Shown here piece after piece: positions 1 through 8,467 of a DNA stretch of 64,000 nucleotides (position 1 is its first letter; each line of letters begins with the position of its first letter). The position numbers were made by a program, and so were the translations under genes. Origin of the DNA: Parvibaculum sp002684405 (GTDB lineage Bacteria; Pseudomonadota; Alphaproteobacteria; Parvibaculales; Parvibaculaceae); the NCBI GenBank assembly GCA_965140395.1, contig OZ223206.1:124001-188000 (forward strand), in the 5' to 3' direction. The notes under the pieces are model-generated. The model ran no database searches and was not told the DNA's origin. It saw nothing but the letters and a program-made list of their open reading frames with translations.

Positions 1-913
1 CGCCCTTGATGACGTAACGTGCGACCGGCGCAGCGTCACCCCGTGCCCTGCCGTCGTTGAAATCGTCGGCAGGCGTATAGTCGTGGCGCGAGGCGTAGCG
101 GCTCGACGTCCATTCCCAGGCATTGCCGATCATGTCGTACAGCCCCAATGCATTGGGCTTGTAGCAGCCCACAGGCGCCAGCCCGACGAACCCGTCATCT
201 GCCTTGTTGATGACCGGGAAGATGCCCTGCCATGTGTTCGCCTCGACGGGCTGGCGGGAGGGATGCTGGTCGGGATGGCTTTCAGGATCCGCGGCGCGGG
301 CCGCCCATTCCCATTGCTGTTCGGTGGGAAGGCTCCTCCCCTTCCAATCGGCATAGGCCAGAGCATCCTCATAAGCGAGATTCATGACCGGAAAGGAACC
401 CCGCCCCTTAATATCGGTATCGGGCCCGCCCGGATGGCGCCAGTTCGCACCCAGCACGAATTGCCACCATTGGGAGATATCTCCCAGGCCATTCACACCG
501 TTGGGCATGATGAAGACGACGGCGCCGGGCATGCGCATTTTCGGCGGCAGGTCAGGATGCATACGGGGGTCCGCGCCCCGCTCCGCCCTTGTTACATACC
601 CTGTCGCGGCGACGAATTCGGCAAACTCGTCGTTTGTCACTTCGGTACGGTCCATCCAGAAGCCGGAAACGACGACGGATGTCGGCGGCCCTTCTTCCGG
701 GTAAACCATTCCGCCCATGCGATACTCGCCTGCGGGCACATATGCCATCCCGGGATGAGAGCTGCCGGCGCCATTTTCATGCGGGCAGGACAAGGGCGCG
801 CGCGCCGCCATCTGCGCCGTGCTCCATGCGCTCCCGAACCAGAGCGCGGCCAGGAGCAGCGACACGAGAGCCGTTCCTCCCGCCAGCCAGCCAAGCATCG
901 CCGTCCTTGTCAT
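1..913 (-). CDS. Formylglycine-generating enzyme family protein (SUMF1/FGE-like), partial
   Basis: Reading the minus strand from the ATG at 913 gives 304 codons that stay open to the left edge, so the C-terminus is missing. Residues about 55-300 have the FGE-sulfatase fold: an MAYVPAGEYRMG start, FWMDRTEVTNDEFAEFV, SLPTEQQWEWAARAA and GLYDMIGNAWEWTSSRY. Family members oxidise the sulfatase active-site cysteine to formylglycine. The catalytic cysteine pair would lie in the missing part, so activity cannot be judged. Residues about 8-30 are a hydrophobic segment (signal anchor), unusual because many bacterial FGEs are cytosolic; this suggests action in the periplasm. The start has GGAG six bases upstream and lies 16 bases after the sulfatase stop codon, so both are probably one transcript. 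Confidence 0.9.
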   Translation of the reverse strand, partial: MTRTAMLGWLAGGTALVSLLLAALWFGSAWSTAQMAARAPLSCPHENGAGSSHPGMAYVPAGEYRMGGMVYPEEGPPTSVVVSGFWMDRTEVTNDEFAEFVAATGYVTRAERGADPRMHPDLPPKMRMPGAVVFIMPNGVNGLGDISQWWQFVLGANWRHPGGPDTDIKGRGSFPVMNLAYEDALAYADWKGRSLPTEQQWEWAARAADPESHPDQHPSRQPVEANTWQGIFPVINKADDGFVGLAPVGCYKPNALGLYDMIGNAWEWTSSRYASRHDYTPADDFNDGRARGDAAPVARYVIKG

Positions 914-929
914 CTTCGCTCCGGAAATT

Positions 930-2594
930 TCAGTTCGACCAGTAGATATACTCATCCGTCGGCTTGTCCGGTTCTCCCAGAGGGTGATCGATGGGGATCG
1001 GTCCCTCCAGCAGCGACGGCCAGAGCGGCTTTGCCTGATTGCTGTCGACCTCCGCCAGCATCGCCTTCATTTCGGCGAGCTTTTCCGGCTCGCTCCCGGC
1101 CATGTTGACCTGCTCCGTCGGATCGTTTCGCAGGTTGAAAAGCCAGTCCTTTTTCGGTTTCTCGGAAACCTGGAGTTTCCAGTCGCCGGACAGCAGAACC
1201 TTGTAGTCGCCGGAGCGCCAGAAAAGCGATTTATGCGGATTATCCGCACTTTCTCCGTCGACATATTGCAGCAGGTTGCGGCCATCCATGACGCGGTCCT
1301 CGGGCTCGGCGGCCCCGGCGGCAGCTGCGGCGGTTCCGAAAATATCCACATGCGCCACCGGTTCGTCATAACGGGTACCGGCGGAGAGTTGCGCCGGCCA
1401 GCGCATGAAGAAGGGAACGCGGATGCCGCCCTGAAAGAAAGTCGCCTTCCAGCCGCGATAGGGTTTGTTGATATCATCGAGGCCGATGTAGTGGGCGCCG
1501 CCATTGTCGCTGGTGAAAATCACCAGCGTGTTTTCGTCCAGCCCGTCCTTCTTCAACTGCTCAAGCACTTTGCCGACACCACGGTCGAGCGCGCGGATCA
1601 TTGCCGCATAGACGCGCAGGCGGTGGTTCTCGATCCCCGACAGGGCATCATAGTCCGACTTCAGGGCCTGAAGCGGCGTATGCGGCGCGTTAAACGAGAG
1701 GTACATGAAAAAGGGCCGGTTCCGATTTGCATGGATCGCTTTCGCGGCTTCGTCGGCCAGATAGTCGGTCATGTATTGCGCCGGCTTGAAGCGGGGCCCG
1801 GTATCCTTGCGGACCGCGAAAGGCAGGTTTGCCCAGAGGAACCGGTCGATGGGGTCGAAATCCTGACGAGAATTGACGACGCGAGGGTCGTCCGGATCCA
1901 GAAACATCGAGGCGCCGGGGAGGAAGCCCAGAAACTCGTCGAAGCCTTGCGATTGCGGCCGCGATGTCGGCGTTCCACCCAGATGCCATTTGCCGAGTAA
2001 AAGCGTGCGGTAGCCTCTCGTCTTGAGAAGCTCGGCGATTGTTACTTCTTCGGCCGGAACACCAAGCTTGTTGGGATCGTCCGGCCACTCCGCCACGCGG
2101 TCTTCGTGAAAGACCGGTTTCCTGATCTGCTGTTCGTTGGAGAAGGTGCCGACAAGACGCTCGAATGCTACCGGCGCGGGCGTGAATTCAAAGCCGAAGC
2201 GGGTCGCATAACGCCCCGTCATGATGGCTGCGCGGGAGGGCGCACAAGTGGCGTTGCCCGCATATCCTTGCGTGAAATCCACGCCGCCACGTCCGATGGA
2301 ATCGATATTCGGTGTGGGCACGGCCCCGTCTGCGACCCCACCTCCATTGAAGGTGATGTCGTTGTATCCCAGATCGTCGGCCAGGATAACGACGATGTTC
2401 GGCGCGCGCTTTTGTGCCGGTACGCTCGCAGTCTCCGGCCCCGCTTCCCAGGTCACCGTCTGCGCCGGCCCGATGGGATCGCGCCATTCGGCCAGGAGAC
2501 CCGGCACATAGATCCAGTATTTCGAGGCTACGACCCAGCCGACGATCAATATGGCGACCGTCGCGCCGGTCCATATAGCGACACGCTTGCTCAT
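930..2594 (-). CDS. Membrane-anchored arylsulfatase (Cys-type)
   Basis: A 554-residue sulfatase of the alkaline-phosphatase superfamily that hydrolyses sulfate esters. PNIVVILADDLGYND supplies the first metal-binding aspartates, and NATCAPSRAAIMTGRY holds the C-x-P-S-R signature with Cys117 as the residue to become formylglycine. LGKWHLG and FTSDNGG are also typical. Residues about 7-27 form one transmembrane helix, so the catalytic domain is likely periplasmic. The ATG at 2594 was chosen because GGAGGAG lies five bases upstream; a longer reading from a TTG at 2627 has no such site. The FGE-like gene follows directly and would activate this enzyme. The natural substrate is not evident. Confidence 0.93.
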   Translation of the reverse strand: MSKRVAIWTGATVAILIVGWVVASKYWIYVPGLLAEWRDPIGPAQTVTWEAGPETASVPAQKRAPNIVVILADDLGYNDITFNGGGVADGAVPTPNIDSIGRGGVDFTQGYAGNATCAPSRAAIMTGRYATRFGFEFTPAPVAFERLVGTFSNEQQIRKPVFHEDRVAEWPDDPNKLGVPAEEVTIAELLKTRGYRTLLLGKWHLGGTPTSRPQSQGFDEFLGFLPGASMFLDPDDPRVVNSRQDFDPIDRFLWANLPFAVRKDTGPRFKPAQYMTDYLADEAAKAIHANRNRPFFMYLSFNAPHTPLQALKSDYDALSGIENHRLRVYAAMIRALDRGVGKVLEQLKKDGLDENTLVIFTSDNGGAHYIGLDDINKPYRGWKATFFQGGIRVPFFMRWPAQLSAGTRYDEPVAHVDIFGTAAAAAGAAEPEDRVMDGRNLLQYVDGESADNPHKSLFWRSGDYKVLLSGDWKLQVSEKPKKDWLFNLRNDPTEQVNMAGSEPEKLAEMKAMLAEVDSNQAKPLWPSLLEGPIPIDHPLGEPDKPTDEYIYWSN

Positions 2595-2625
2595 CCCTGC
2601 TCCTCCATCAGCCGGCGTCTCCGCC

Positions 2626-2648
2626 AAATTAATGCATTACATTAATTT
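2626..2648. promoter_or_regulatory. Perfect inverted repeat upstream of the sulfatase, candidate operator
   Basis: AAATTAATG (2626-2634) and CATTAATTT (2640-2648) are exact inverse complements around a five-base centre. The repeat sits 32 bases upstream of the sulfatase start in an AT-rich patch, a usual place for a repressor operator. No regulator gene is adjacent. Confidence 0.5.
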
Positions 2649-2672
2649 ATGGATGCGGATAGGGCAACAGAA

Positions 2673-2701
2673 AAGCCCCGGCCGTTTCCCGGCCGGGGCT
2701 T
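2673..2701 (-). terminator. Rho-independent terminator after the DUF1302 gene
   Basis: Arms 2673-2684 and 2690-2701 form a 12-bp GC-rich stem with a five-base loop. On the minus strand it is followed by TTTTCTGTT. It lies about 30 bases after the DUF1302 stop codon and separates that gene from the sulfatase operon. Confidence 0.8.
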
Positions 2702-2733
2702 CAACTGTGCAAACCTGACGCTTTACGCGATCG

Positions 2734-4719
2734 TCAGAAGGAATAGGACGCAGACATGCTCACAAAATCCTTGTCATAGGAGGCATTGCGATAGTCGGCG
2801 CCGAAATTGGCGGTGTAGTCCATGCCAAGCTTGTAGGTGTCCTGGTAGTTGGCCGTGACACCCGCCGTGACCGCCATCTTGCCCTGCACGAAGCCCGGAC
2901 CGATGGGGCCCGCAGAATAGCCCTGCACATCATGGCTCCAGACGATCTGGGGAGAGAGCGTCCAGGCGCTCCCGAAGGCGGAGTTGTAGTCCAGCCGGGC
3001 CAGCAGCCGATAACCCCAGGAGAACTGGCTGGCATATTGCGGCGAAAGGGAACAGGTGCCCTGGCGGTTGCAATCATCGCCGAAGGTTTTCGCCATGCCC
3101 GCGGCGGGATGGGATTCGCCGGAGCGGGGAATCGCGAAGCGGTTCCCTTCCGCATCGGGCAGCCACTGCACCCCCGCATTCGCGACAAGAATGAGGAGAT
3201 CGGCGTTGGTGAACTTCACAACCGGATTGGACGGCGTCAACGTGCTGAGCGTATAGAGCTGAGCATGAAGCGCCTTGGTCCGGCGATAACCCTGGATCAC
3301 GTCACCGGGAGCGACGGGCGGTCCGGTATAGTAATCGGGCTGACCGGGCCCCGCCGTGTAGCCGAAGTTCTCGGCGTCGACACCCATCAACTCTGTCGTG
3401 TCCAGCTGGAACGGCATGTTGGGGTAAAAGGCGATATCACCCGAAAGAGCCGTACCGTTCAGAATGTTCATGGTGGTGTTGAAACTCGCCCCGAACATCT
3501 TGATGTCTTCCGGATACTGCGCAAGCAGCTTCTTGTTGGCACCGGCGGCCTCGGCGAACATGGCCTGCGACACCGACACCGGACGGTTCGCATCATCCTG
3601 CACAGGACCATTCGCCGTGCAGCCAGGACCGTTCAATGTCCCGGCGCCCGGCGGACATGCCAACTGAAAGACTGTCGTCGCGGTGGTCGGGGTCGCCGCC
3701 GTGAAGGTGCCGATCGGCAGCTTCGAATGGAAATTGACGAAATAGCCGGCGAGTTCCGTGCCGTAGTTCAGCCAATCCGCATAGTAGCGCAGCGCGAGAC
3801 CGTACTGGCCCTGCTGGCGGGCTTCCTGCGAGGCAATCCTTTCGATGGTCGCTGTCGGCGAATAGGACGTGCCATCACCATTGTTGTAGACCTCGCCGCC
3901 ACTCAATGCATAGGCACAGCCATCCGCCAGAGCATCGCTTGGCGAGAAGAAACTACCGCAAGCGGGAAGCTTGCTCTTGTTCCACTGGAACGCGTACCAG
4001 CCCTCGAAGGTGAAGCCGGCCGGCAACCCGATACTGGTGAAAGCCGTCGCCTGAGGCAGGAAAATTTCCTTCAGCTCCACACCCGGCTTCACATACGCCG
4101 AAACATCCAGTGGCAGATAGGACGACACGCCACCCGGGATCAGAAGACTTTCGCCCCAGTTTGTCGCCTGACGACCGATGCGAACCGTGGCCGGCATGTC
4201 GAACAAATCGAAATTCGAATAGACGAAAGCATCGAGCAGTTTGAAGTCCGTGGCCTGGAGATTACGCGCATCGTCGCCCCGGAACTCATCTTCGAGCGGA
4301 CGACGCTGGTTAGGCGACTTAACCGGACCGTATTTACCGCCGCCATTTCCAAGGACGTTGTCGCCGACATAATCGTAAGCGGCCTTGCCGCGCACGAAGG
4401 CACCGAAATTTCGCCAGGTCACCTCCATCTCGGAAATGCCTTTGACCGGCGCGGAAATGAAATCCCACTGCTCGACGTTCACATTGCCGTCGTCGGAATT
4501 CACGTCATAGTCGGTATTGCCCGAACCGTAGCAGCCACCATTGTAGTAGGAGATATAGGCACAATTCTGCTTGCTCGTACGTATGCTGGCACTAGCAGAC
4601 AAGGTCGTGGAGAGGTTCACATTGAACTCTCCAAACTTGTACTGCAGTGCCTGTGCCGTGCTCGGGAAGGCCATCGCCAGCAACATCGGCAGCAGGCTGA
4701 TTTTCCACATGTACTTCAT
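2734..4719 (-). CDS. DUF1302 family outer-membrane protein
   Basis: A 661-residue exported protein. After a signal peptide (MKYMWKISLLPMLLAMAFPSTAQA, cleavage near residue 24) it matches the DUF1302 family: YKFGEFNVNLSTTLSASAS near the start, VRIGRQATNWGESLLIPGG in the middle, and a C-terminus of alternating strand-like segments ending in ...SMSASYSF, with the terminal Phe typical of outer-membrane barrels. DUF1302 proteins often occur with DUF1329 partners in lipid or sterol use clusters; no DUF1329 gene is visible here. The ATG at 4719 has AGGAA about ten bases upstream; an in-frame start at 4761 would bury the signal peptide. The neighbour 4767-5666 on the same strand could be cotranscribed. 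Substrate unknown. Confidence 0.85.
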   Translation of the reverse strand: MKYMWKISLLPMLLAMAFPSTAQALQYKFGEFNVNLSTTLSASASIRTSKQNCAYISYYNGGCYGSGNTDYDVNSDDGNVNVEQWDFISAPVKGISEMEVTWRNFGAFVRGKAAYDYVGDNVLGNGGGKYGPVKSPNQRRPLEDEFRGDDARNLQATDFKLLDAFVYSNFDLFDMPATVRIGRQATNWGESLLIPGGVSSYLPLDVSAYVKPGVELKEIFLPQATAFTSIGLPAGFTFEGWYAFQWNKSKLPACGSFFSPSDALADGCAYALSGGEVYNNGDGTSYSPTATIERIASQEARQQGQYGLALRYYADWLNYGTELAGYFVNFHSKLPIGTFTAATPTTATTVFQLACPPGAGTLNGPGCTANGPVQDDANRPVSVSQAMFAEAAGANKKLLAQYPEDIKMFGASFNTTMNILNGTALSGDIAFYPNMPFQLDTTELMGVDAENFGYTAGPGQPDYYTGPPVAPGDVIQGYRRTKALHAQLYTLSTLTPSNPVVKFTNADLLILVANAGVQWLPDAEGNRFAIPRSGESHPAAGMAKTFGDDCNRQGTCSLSPQYASQFSWGYRLLARLDYNSAFGSAWTLSPQIVWSHDVQGYSAGPIGPGFVQGKMAVTAGVTANYQDTYKLGMDYTANFGADYRNASYDKDFVSMSASYSF

Positions 4720-4766
4720 TACCAAAATTCCTGTAACTCTGGAGTTTCGCTCAGGAGCCATGCTGC

Positions 4767-5666
4767 TCAGGGCAGGACCGCAAGGGATTTGCTGATGTCC
4801 TCGAGCGGCAGAGTGTTACCGACCACGCCCAAGCCGGAGCCCAATACGATGGGGAACACAATGTCGCCTGCCGTCTGACCACCCGGAAGGGGCGTATTTG
4901 TCAGCTGATTCACGAGCGAGACCGCCGGAACAAGGACCGGCTGAAGCTGATCGAGCGGCAGCGCATCCAGAGGCAGCGCATCCAGAGGCAGCGCAGAGAG
5001 CGGGCTGTCGCCGCTCCCGCCCGCACCAAGCGCTGTGAGAAGAAGCGGCTGGAGCAGCGGAGCGGTGTCGCTGAAATTGCCTGCGGTCGGATTGGTCTGC
5101 AGGCCGTCCACAACGCCTGCCAACAGATCTCCCACCGGCTGCAACGGCGCATTGCCCTCCGGCAAGACACTACCCAATGGCGCGCTTTCGCCGCCGCCCA
5201 GAAGCGCGGGGACAACGCCACCATCAGTGCCGACCAGGTCGCCCACGAGATCATACCCCAGCAGGTCCTGGCCAAGACCGCCGTCGCCCGACACGCCGAG
5301 CGGCGGAACGGATTCGGATACCTGCGTCAGAGCGCCGTCAAGAGCCGACAATCCTCCTGACGGCAATGGCGAGCTGCCTCCGCCTGCTCCGGCGACAGCG
5401 CTGCCTACGAGGCCATCTGACCCGCCGGCCAGTGTCGCCCCCAGCAGACCGCCCTCACCCAGAAGCGGCGAGACCACATCGGCACCGGCTGTGCTCAGCA
5501 CACCGCCTTCGCCTGTCACGCCAAGCTGCGTACCGCCGGCAACACTTTGCGAAGCCGAGGATGATGCCCCGGATGTCGGCGACGTTGCAGTCGGCAATCC
5601 AGCAGACGAACACCCGGCGAGGCCGAGTGCAGCGAAAAGAGTGATGGTAGACAGATGTTTCAACAT
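4767..5666 (-). CDS. Glycine-rich repeat lipoprotein, copy A
   Basis: A 299-residue predicted lipoprotein: signal peptide with lipobox LAGC, lipidated Cys19. The rest is a low-complexity Gly/Leu/Pro/Asp sequence with motifs LGVTGEGGVL, LGVSGDGGLGQDLLGYD, GGVVPALLGGGESAPLGSVLPEG and a short internal repeat ALPLDALPLDALPLD. The same motif series occurs in the proteins at 6121-7215 and 25630-26784, so these are paralogs. Such proteins are often labelled collagen-like in databases, but a strict Gly-X-Y pattern is absent. The ATG at 5666 has GGAGGA eight bases upstream; a longer in-frame reading to 6044 crosses the lipobox and was rejected. Function unknown; an outer-membrane or surface role is inferred from the lipobox. 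Confidence 0.8.
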   Translation of the reverse strand: MLKHLSTITLFAALGLAGCSSAGLPTATSPTSGASSSASQSVAGGTQLGVTGEGGVLSTAGADVVSPLLGEGGLLGATLAGGSDGLVGSAVAGAGGGSSPLPSGGLSALDGALTQVSESVPPLGVSGDGGLGQDLLGYDLVGDLVGTDGGVVPALLGGGESAPLGSVLPEGNAPLQPVGDLLAGVVDGLQTNPTAGNFSDTAPLLQPLLLTALGAGGSGDSPLSALPLDALPLDALPLDQLQPVLVPAVSLVNQLTNTPLPGGQTAGDIVFPIVLGSGLGVVGNTLPLEDISKSLAVLP

Positions 5667-6004
5667 GATGACGTCCTCCCGTGTGACTTTAGCTATCAAA
5701 CCCAACGGGTGGATGGTGTAGAGAAATGTGCCGATGTGTTTGGAACACCAGCGATCCGTAAGGCCTTTGCCGAAGCACAATGAGCACCCCTCCTTGCACG
5801 GAGTTTTCTCTCCGGCTGATGGCGCACGCCTCCTACCGACTGTAATTGTTTGTAAAACCAATGGACGCCCTGCCCTGTGGCGGGAGAATGCCGCCCGTTG
5901 GGCAAAGGGCCGAGCAGCATCGCTATGCCTATTCGTAACGCCGACCTCCTCGGCCTCGATGCAGCATCCCTCACAAGCCGGTGCGCCGATTCTCCACCCA
6001 ATGA

Positions 6005-6038
6005 GAGGCGTCCGCATATGGAAGCATGCGGACGCCTC
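6005..6038. repeat. Perfect 13-bp inverted repeat (hairpin)
   Basis: GAGGCGTCCGCAT (6005-6017) and its exact inverse complement (6026-6038) flank an eight-base loop. No T-tract follows on either strand, so it is not a standard terminator. It may be a processing or stability hairpin, a backup terminator, or a protein-binding dyad. Confidence 0.5.
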
Positions 6039-6072
6039 GTTCATTTCCAGACAACCAATTTCCCCAATAAAA

Positions 6073-6096
6073 AGGGGCGGCCCGAAGACCGCCCCT
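6073..6096 (-). terminator. Rho-independent terminator after repeat lipoprotein copy B
   Basis: On the minus strand an eight-base GC stem, extended by a G-T and a C-G pair, closes a TTCG tetraloop and is followed at once by TTTTATT. It lies about 25 bases after the stop codon at 6121. Confidence 0.85.
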
Positions 6097-6120
6097 CATT
6101 TTCGTATCTTGCCCGCCGAC

Positions 6121-7215
6121 TCAGAGGCCGAGCGTATCTGTGACAGGTGCAAGCACGCCGGTTACCGGCGCCAGCGGAGTGCCGTCGAGCGCACCCGTTA
6201 CAGGCGCAAGCGGGCTGTCGCCGCCGCCAGGCAGACCGCCACCGAGAAGGTCGGTCACCGGTGCGAGCGGATCGGAACCGCCGCCACCCGGAAGCGTACC
6301 GGCCGGAATGACGTTGCCGAGGACACCGCCATCTCCGCCACCGAGAAGATCGGCCACGGGGCCAAGCGGCTCCAGGTTAGAACCGATCGGGTCGGAACCT
6401 ATAAGATCGGCCACCAGGCCATTCTCCCCCGTTACGCCGAGGGACGGTGTGCTGCCCAGATCTCCACCACCGAGAAGATCGGTTACCGGTGCGAGCGGAT
6501 TGTCGCCACCGCCGGGCAGACCGCCGCCGAGAAGATCAGTCACAGGGGCAAGCGGGTTGTCGCCGCCGCCGGGCAGGCCACCGCCGAGAAGATCGGTCAC
6601 CGGCGCAAGCGGATTGTCGCCGCCACCGGGAAGACCGCCGCCAAGAAGATCGGTTATCGGCGCAAGCGGATTATCGCCGCCACCACCCGGAACGCCGGGA
6701 AGGCCGCCACCGGTCAGGTCACCGAGTGCACCGTCATTACCGCCGCCGAGCAGCGCGACGACCGTACCATCATTGCCGAGAAGCGGACCGACGGGGTCCT
6801 GCCCCAGCACGTCGCTCAGCAAGCCGCCATCCTGCGTCACACCGAGTGCCGGAATCTGTCCGAGGACTTCATCGAGAGGCAGCGAGGACGCCAACGTATC
6901 GACTACAGGAGACAGACCCTCCGCGATCGGTGTCGTTACCTCCGCGGGGAGTAGCTGCCCGAGCGCACCACCTTCGCCGCCGCCCAGAAGGCCGGTCGTG
7001 CCCAGAAGCGGATCGGTCAGGGAAGCAAGCCCCAGATCGGTCGTCGTGCCGCCATCGCCGGTTGCCCCCAGCGAAACGGGCGACGTTGTGGTGGTGCTAC
7101 CGCCGCCGCCGCCGCCACCGCCGCCGCTCCCCAGAATCGGGGTGCTTGTATCGACGCAGGCCGCCAGCAGGGACACAGCCCCTGCAACCGCGGCGAGTCT
7201 CATTGCCTTCTTCAT
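6121..7215 (-). CDS. Glycine-rich repeat lipoprotein, copy B (19-residue tandem repeats)
   Basis: A 364-residue predicted lipoprotein with lipobox LAAC (Cys20), then a run of nine glycines after PILGSG. The body carries the family motifs LGATGDGG, LGVTQDGGLLSDVLGQDPVG, LGVTGENGLVADLIGSDPIG and LLGGGDGGVLGNVIPAG. Residues about 170-250 are four tandem copies of the unit GDNPLAPVTDLLGGGLPGG, and two more diverged copies lie near the C-terminus. The ATG at 7215 is preceded by GGAGGAGGA. A strong terminator follows, so the gene is probably monocistronic. Paralog of the proteins at 4767-5666 and 25630-26784. Function unknown; a flexible surface or matrix protein is inference. Confidence 0.82.
   Translation of the reverse strand: MKKAMRLAAVAGAVSLLAACVDTSTPILGSGGGGGGGGGSTTTTSPVSLGATGDGGTTTDLGLASLTDPLLGTTGLLGGGEGGALGQLLPAEVTTPIAEGLSPVVDTLASSLPLDEVLGQIPALGVTQDGGLLSDVLGQDPVGPLLGNDGTVVALLGGGNDGALGDLTGGGLPGVPGGGGDNPLAPITDLLGGGLPGGGDNPLAPVTDLLGGGLPGGGDNPLAPVTDLLGGGLPGGGDNPLAPVTDLLGGGDLGSTPSLGVTGENGLVADLIGSDPIGSNLEPLGPVADLLGGGDGGVLGNVIPAGTLPGGGGSDPLAPVTDLLGGGLPGGGDSPLAPVTGALDGTPLAPVTGVLAPVTDTLGL
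6472..6699. repeat. 57-bp tandem repeat, four units, inside a lipoprotein gene
   Basis: Units begin at 6472, 6529, 6586 and 6643, exactly 57 bases apart, and differ mainly at third codon positions. Each encodes 19 residues in frame. The array can expand or contract without breaking the reading frame. Confidence 0.85.
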
Positions 7216-7337
7216 TTCGTCCTCCTCCTCAAATCAGAGAGTTTTCAGAACCCGGAAATTGGAGGACAGACTAGGCGGCAATTATGGTTTGGAGTGTTGA
7301 AGCATGTGCGATTGCGTGTGCGTGTGTTTACTTAGCC

Positions 7338-7353
7338 GCTCACACAGCCACAT
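7338..7353 (+). promoter_or_regulatory. GCTCACACA-type element upstream of lipoprotein copy B
   Basis: GCTCACACAGCCACAT lies 123-138 bases upstream of the start at 7215. It resembles the elements at 15603-15618 and 26878-26894 upstream of flp and lipoprotein copy C. A second CA-rich stretch, CTAAGTAAACACACGCACAC, begins beside it at 7335 on the minus strand. A shared operator is inference. Confidence 0.3.
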
Positions 7354-7364
7354 AGACACCAGGT

Positions 7365-8339
7365 TCACACGGTGGAGGACGCTGTCTCTCGATATTTCTG
7401 CGGCGCGAGGCCCGTCCAGCGCCGGAAAGCGCGGCGGAAATTGGCCACATCCTCAAATCCGAGAAGCGAAGCAATGTCGACAACGGTCAACGGTGTGTCA
7501 CGCAAATATTCCCGCGCCAGGTGACTTCTGACCTCGTCCAGCAAATCCCGATAGCTGGTTTCCTCCTCCGCAAGGCGCCTTCGAAGCGTTCTTTCGCTCA
7601 TATTATGCGTGTTCGCCAGCTCTTCCATATCCGGGAAATGGCCTCGCGCGGAGAGAAGCTCCTTGCGTATTTCGGCGGCGAGCCCCTCCGCATGCGCCAT
7701 GTCACGAAGCAGCGCCTCGCATTGCCGGCGGTATAGATTCGAAAGCGGGATCGACGCGGCCGGCAGGGGCTCATCCACCTCTCGCAGAGGACCGACAAAG
7801 CGATTTGCGCTATGTCCGAAAGAGACGGGCACCCCGAGATAGGTCTCATAAGTCATTTCCGGCATCGTCGGATGACCGGCAATTTCGACGGAACACTCAA
7901 ACAGCGTACCGCCAACGACTTGCCGCAGTCCTGTCGTCAGACCGCCAAAGAACAGGTCCGTCATGAAACAAGGCGCGCCCTTGACCTCGAACGGCGGGAC
8001 GAAGGTCAGAATCGCCTTGTCGCCTCCGAAAGACAGCCTGATATTGCCGCGCGCGCCGGCAATCGGATTGTACTGGGCCAGCAATTCCGCTGCCTGCCGC
8101 AGGTTCCGGCTACTCAAAATCGCATGACCGAGCAGGCCATGCGTGCCGATATGCATCTTCGTGCCGATGCGCAAGGCGAGCGTCGGCTCCTTTGTTTCCG
8201 CCACCAGAAATTCAGTCATCGACAGGAATTCCGGCTCCGACAATCTCCCATGTGTCTCCACGCCGAATGCTGCGGGATCGTGCCCCAAATCTCTCAGCAC
8301 CTCGGAGACAATTTCGAGATAGCCGGGTTCAATGCGCAT
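7365..8339 (-). CDS. AraC family transcriptional regulator
   Basis: A 324-residue regulator. Residues about 10-195 match the Arabinose_bd-type (AraC_E) sensor domain found in ornithine/acyl-substrate regulators, with THGLLGHAILSSRNLRQAAELLAQYN. Residues about 220-320 are the AraC double helix-turn-helix: MEELANTHNMSERTLRRRLAEEETSYRDLLDEVRS, then LTVVDIASLLGFEDVANFRRAFRRWTG. The ATG at 8339 has AAGGA seven bases upstream; an ATG at 8363 is an alternative. It is divergent from the di-iron protein (8468) and the P450 (9354), so it probably controls them. The inducer is unknown; a lipid-like compound is inferred from the neighbours. Confidence 0.92.
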   Translation of the reverse strand: MRIEPGYLEIVSEVLRDLGHDPAAFGVETHGRLSEPEFLSMTEFLVAETKEPTLALRIGTKMHIGTHGLLGHAILSSRNLRQAAELLAQYNPIAGARGNIRLSFGGDKAILTFVPPFEVKGAPCFMTDLFFGGLTTGLRQVVGGTLFECSVEIAGHPTMPEMTYETYLGVPVSFGHSANRFVGPLREVDEPLPAASIPLSNLYRRQCEALLRDMAHAEGLAAEIRKELLSARGHFPDMEELANTHNMSERTLRRRLAEEETSYRDLLDEVRSHLAREYLRDTPLTVVDIASLLGFEDVANFRRAFRRWTGLAPQKYRETASSTV

Positions 8340-8467
8340 AGCCTGTCCTTTTCGAACCCCCATGTTGGCCGAAAACGACCTCCCGGTTGGCTCTCCATTT
8401 CCTATTTATGACGCAACACGGTGGCCTTGCCACATTCACCACGGCGGCATTTCGAGGAGAGTATTTC

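Larger units (their letters stand above)
5667..6120. other. Intergenic region between two repeat lipoproteins
   Basis: 454 bases without a convincing gene. It holds the terminator of the upstream lipoprotein (6073-6096), a 13-bp hairpin (6005-6038) and presumably the promoter of copy A. A CACACG element lies at about 5683-5690, close to the ribosome-binding site of copy A. I see no RNA gene. Confidence 0.5.

Noticed and set aside
819..2000. 393-codon plus-strand open frame across the sulfatase and FGE genes
   Set aside because: It runs antisense to two genes with exact catalytic motifs and has no motif of its own.
2629..2645. CtrA box upstream of the sulfatase
   Set aside because: The two TTAA halves are separated by nine bases, not seven, so it is treated only as an inverted repeat.
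2932..4878. 648-codon plus-strand open frame opposite the DUF1302 gene
   Set aside because: It is antisense to a protein with clear signal peptide and family motifs, and its own product has no recognisable domain; a GC-rich shadow frame.
6472..6699. CRISPR-like array
   Set aside because: The repeat units abut with no spacers, are 57 bases long and encode protein in frame. The 105-bp repeats at 34621-34830 fail for the same reason.
6140..7300. Long plus-strand open frame opposite lipoprotein copy B
   Set aside because: Its product is a Pro/Ser/Arg low-complexity sequence caused by reading the glycine-rich repeats backwards; no start site or family support. The same applies to 25709-26650 opposite copy C.
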